Shown here piece after piece: positions 5,984 through 7,578 of a stretch of DNA of 7,578 nucleotides. Position 1 is the stretch's first letter, and each line of letters opens with the position of its first letter. This stretch comes from Solirubrobacterales bacterium. GTDB taxonomy: Bacteria > Actinomycetota > Thermoleophilia > Solirubrobacterales > 70-9. A model generated the notes under the pieces. The model worked only from the letters and a program-made list of their open reading frames with translations. It was not told the origin of the DNA and ran no database searches. The stretch spans positions 1 through 7,578 of the forward strand of contig JACDBR010000030.1 of NCBI GenBank assembly GCA_013694825.1, written 5' to 3'. A program made the position numbers and the translations under genes.

Positions 5984-6012
5984 GGGCGTGAGTCCACGAC
6001 CTTCGCTCGTCC

Positions 6013-6026
6013 CTGGGCGGACCCAG
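6013..6026 (+). other. Small hairpin CTGGG-CGGA-CCCAG next to the ribosome binding site
   Basis: A perfect five-pair stem with a four-base loop ends three bases before the Shine-Dalgarno of the BldC-like gene. It may hold the ribosome binding site open or affect translation. No known riboswitch fold was recognised around it. Confidence 0.3.
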
Positions 6027-6029
6027 CAC

Positions 6030-6035
6030 GGAAGG
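6030..6035 (+). promoter_or_regulatory. Ribosome binding site of the BldC-like gene (GGAAGG)
   Basis: GGAAGG lies eight bases before ATG 6044 and fixes that start. It contrasts with the dnaE, polymerase and cyclase genes, which lack a clear Shine-Dalgarno. Confidence 0.7.
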
Positions 6036-6043
6036 CGCTGCAA

Positions 6044-6271
6044 ATGGAAGAAGTCACATCGAAGCTCTTGAACGTGAGCGAAGCCGCGACCTATCTCGGC
6101 GTCAGCTCCGCATCGCTTCGCAAGTGGTCCGATCAGAGGCTCGTCCCGGTCTATCGAACGCCGGGCGGCCAGCGCCGCTACGCGGCTCATGACCTCGACC
6201 GCTTCATCGAGTCGATGCGCCAGCCCGCACCGGCGGTGCCCCGCTACGGCCGTGCCGCGGTCGGCGGCTAG
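6044..6271 (+). CDS. BldC-like small MerR-family DNA-binding protein
   Basis: A 75-residue single-domain winged helix-turn-helix protein. Residues 8-54 are nearly all of it: LLNVSEAATYLGVSSASLRKWSDQRLV is the helix-turn-helix, YRTPGGQRRY the wing, and AAHDLDRFIESM the last helix. The tail (55-75) is short and basic with no effector or dimerisation domain. Size and layout match BldC of Streptomyces, a developmental regulator that lacks the MerR dimerisation helix and binds direct repeats head to tail. Excisionase-type proteins share this fold, but there is no integrase or attachment site here. Its recognition helix and wing resemble those of the upstream MerR-type protein (STSTLRSWE, RTPGQHRLY), so the two may see related sites. 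GGAAGG lies eight bases before the ATG. Followed after 39 bases by the HD-GYP gene, probably in one transcript. Whether it is a true BldC orthologue is open. Confidence 0.85.
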   Translation: MEEVTSKLLNVSEAATYLGVSSASLRKWSDQRLVPVYRTPGGQRRYAAHDLDRFIESMRQPAPAVPRYGRAAVGG

Positions 6272-6310
6272 CTCCAGCCAGCCCTCGAGAGGAAGCGGAG
6301 ACAGGCACGG

Positions 6311-7578
6311 ATGACCGACCGACCGTCACGACGTGTGATCGGGCTCGAGCTGGCCGCCCTCGTGGTGGCGCTGCCCGTCGCGTTGCTCCTGGACGGCTAC
6401 TCGGACTGGAACCTAGGGCTGCTCGGAACCCTGCTTGCCATGGCTGTCGTGAGTGATCTGACTGCGATCAACACGAAGGTCCACAAGACGCTCATCTCCT
6501 CGAGCTTCCTCGCGATCGTCGCCGGCGCGGTCTTCCTCGGACCCACGCCGGCCGCACTGATCGCGGTGATCGCGATCCTGGCCGGTTGGGTCAAGGATCG
6601 GTACGGACGCAACCATCTACTCATCAATCTCGTTACCTACGCCTGGTTTCCTCTGATCGCGGGAACGCTCTTCTTCGAGACTCTCGCGGCAACGACCGTC
6701 TCGAGCAGCGATCCATCCTTCCTCCTACTGGTCTTTGGACTCTTCTGCGTCTCGCTGGCCATCGACTTCACGCTGATCGCGGGCTACAGCTGCTACGAGG
6801 AGCGAAGCCGCTTCATCACCAAGGTGCAGCGCGGACTAATCCCGCTGCTGCCATCTGAGCTCGCCTCGGCGCTGCTCGCCGTTGGAGTCGCGTATGCCTA
6901 TGTCCAGATCGGCTTGGCGGCCGTGGCCCTCCTAGCCGTCCTGGTCGTCGTTTTCCAGCATCTGGTCGGGGCCCTCCTCGTCTCGCAAGAGCGAGGCGAT
7001 GAGCTCGAGCTCAGGGCGCGGCAACTCGCCGGCTTTCAGGTCGCGCTGCTCTCCGCCCTGCTGCGCACGCTGGACCTCCGCGACAAGATGACCGCGCGTC
7101 ACTCGGCGGCGGTCGCCCGCTACTCGCGCGAGATCGCCCTGCAAGCCGGGATGTCTGAGGCCGAGCAGGAACTGGCCCACACCGCCGGGCTGCTGCACGA
7201 CATCGGCAAGTTCGTCCTGCCCGACCGGATTCTCAAGAGCACCGACCGGCGGCTGACGGAGGACGACTGGCAGGAGATCCGAAAGCACCCCTACGAGGGC
7301 GCTCGGATCGTCTCCCAGATCGATGGCTATGCCCCGATCAGCGACATCATCCTCGCCCACCATGAACGCCTCGACGGCCTCGGCTACCCGAGGGGCTTGC
7401 GTGGGGAGCAGATCCCGATGATCTCGCGGATCATCGCGATCGCTGACGTCTACGACGTGATGACGGCGCGCGACTCATACCGCGAGCCGGTCAGCTCCTA
7501 CGAGGCGATCGAGGAGCTGAGGCGGGTCTCGGGGACTCAGCTCGATGGACGCTTCGTAGAGGCCTTCGTCGAGGTGCT
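6311..7578 (+). CDS. Membrane-anchored HD-GYP domain c-di-GMP phosphodiesterase, partial at right edge
   Basis: The frame is open from ATG 6311 to the window end (422 residues), with the C-terminus missing. Residues 1 to about 232 are membrane-embedded, about eight hydrophobic segments by eye (for example 10-28, 60-78, 80-98, 180-232), without a recognised extracellular domain. It resembles the integral-membrane sensor modules (MASE-like) common in signalling enzymes, family not assigned. From about 240 comes an HD-GYP domain: LLRTLDLRDKMTARHS, HDIGK at 296-300, KHPYEGARI, HHERLDGLGYP at 350-360 and IADVYDVMTARDSYREP. The metal-binding HD and the GYP signature are intact, so c-di-GMP hydrolysis to pGpG/GMP is likely. 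GGAG (6297-6300) lies ten bases before the ATG. It shares a likely transcript with the BldC-like gene and opposes the GGDEF enzyme 1.5 kb upstream. Confidence 0.92.
   Translation, partial: MTDRPSRRVIGLELAALVVALPVALLLDGYSDWNLGLLGTLLAMAVVSDLTAINTKVHKTLISSSFLAIVAGAVFLGPTPAALIAVIAILAGWVKDRYGRNHLLINLVTYAWFPLIAGTLFFETLAATTVSSSDPSFLLLVFGLFCVSLAIDFTLIAGYSCYEERSRFITKVQRGLIPLLPSELASALLAVGVAYAYVQIGLAAVALLAVLVVVFQHLVGALLVSQERGDELELRARQLAGFQVALLSALLRTLDLRDKMTARHSAAVARYSREIALQAGMSEAEQELAHTAGLLHDIGKFVLPDRILKSTDRRLTEDDWQEIRKHPYEGARIVSQIDGYAPISDIILAHHERLDGLGYPRGLRGEQIPMISRIIAIADVYDVMTARDSYREPVSSYEAIEELRRVSGTQLDGRFVEAFVEV

Noticed and set aside
5870..6043. A c-di-GMP or other riboswitch in the leader of the BldC-like gene
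   Set aside because: The context invites it, but I could not find the conserved GEMM core or another known aptamer, only small isolated hairpins.
5716..6190. Minus-strand open frames across the 5761-6043 gap
   Set aside because: They overlap both neighbouring genes, show no recognisable domain, and lack a ribosome binding site or conserved start. The gap is better read as regulatory DNA.
6044..6271. Phage excisionase
   Set aside because: The fold is shared, but there is no integrase, recombinase or other phage gene in the window, and the neighbours are signalling genes.

Overview
The window is uniformly GC-rich, tightly packed and free of mobile-element, tRNA, rRNA or CRISPR signal. The gene set suggests a high-GC actinobacterium: a DnaE-type replicative polymerase with an intact PHP domain, a BldC-like small MerR protein, start codons with a -10-like hexamer 6-7 bases upstream, and alanine/arginine-rich proteins. 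Thermoleophilia (Solirubrobacterales-like) is my best guess, by general resemblance only.

Left part, minus strand (1-1693): the first 564 residues of dnaE, the DNA polymerase III alpha subunit, running off the left edge. A 109-base divergent intergenic region (1694-1802) holds a strong GC-rich inverted repeat and two candidate -10 boxes facing opposite ways. Everything to the right is on the plus strand.

Middle (1803-3812): a large polytopic membrane protein of the O-antigen ligase / Wzy polymerase family with a C-terminal TPR tail. It probably acts in surface polysaccharide assembly.

Right part (3854-7578): four co-oriented regulatory genes. In order they are a soluble GGDEF diguanylate cyclase with a helical N-terminal region and an RxxD inhibitory site; a MerR-type regulator with a CarH-like layout (winged helix, helical cap, Rossmann domain) whose cobalamin-binding residues appear to be missing; a 75-residue BldC-like one-domain MerR protein; and a membrane-anchored HD-GYP phosphodiesterase cut by the right edge. 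The enzymes that make and break cyclic di-GMP thus flank two DNA-binding proteins with similar recognition helices, next to a polysaccharide polymerase gene. That suggests a local c-di-GMP/transcription circuit controlling an envelope or developmental trait. This is inference from context and is not shown by the sequence.

The two gaps in front of the regulator genes (4820-4938 and 5761-6043) are rich in short direct and inverted repeats, including a shared TGAACCTG octamer. They are the most likely operator regions. No classical U-tailed terminator is visible anywhere.
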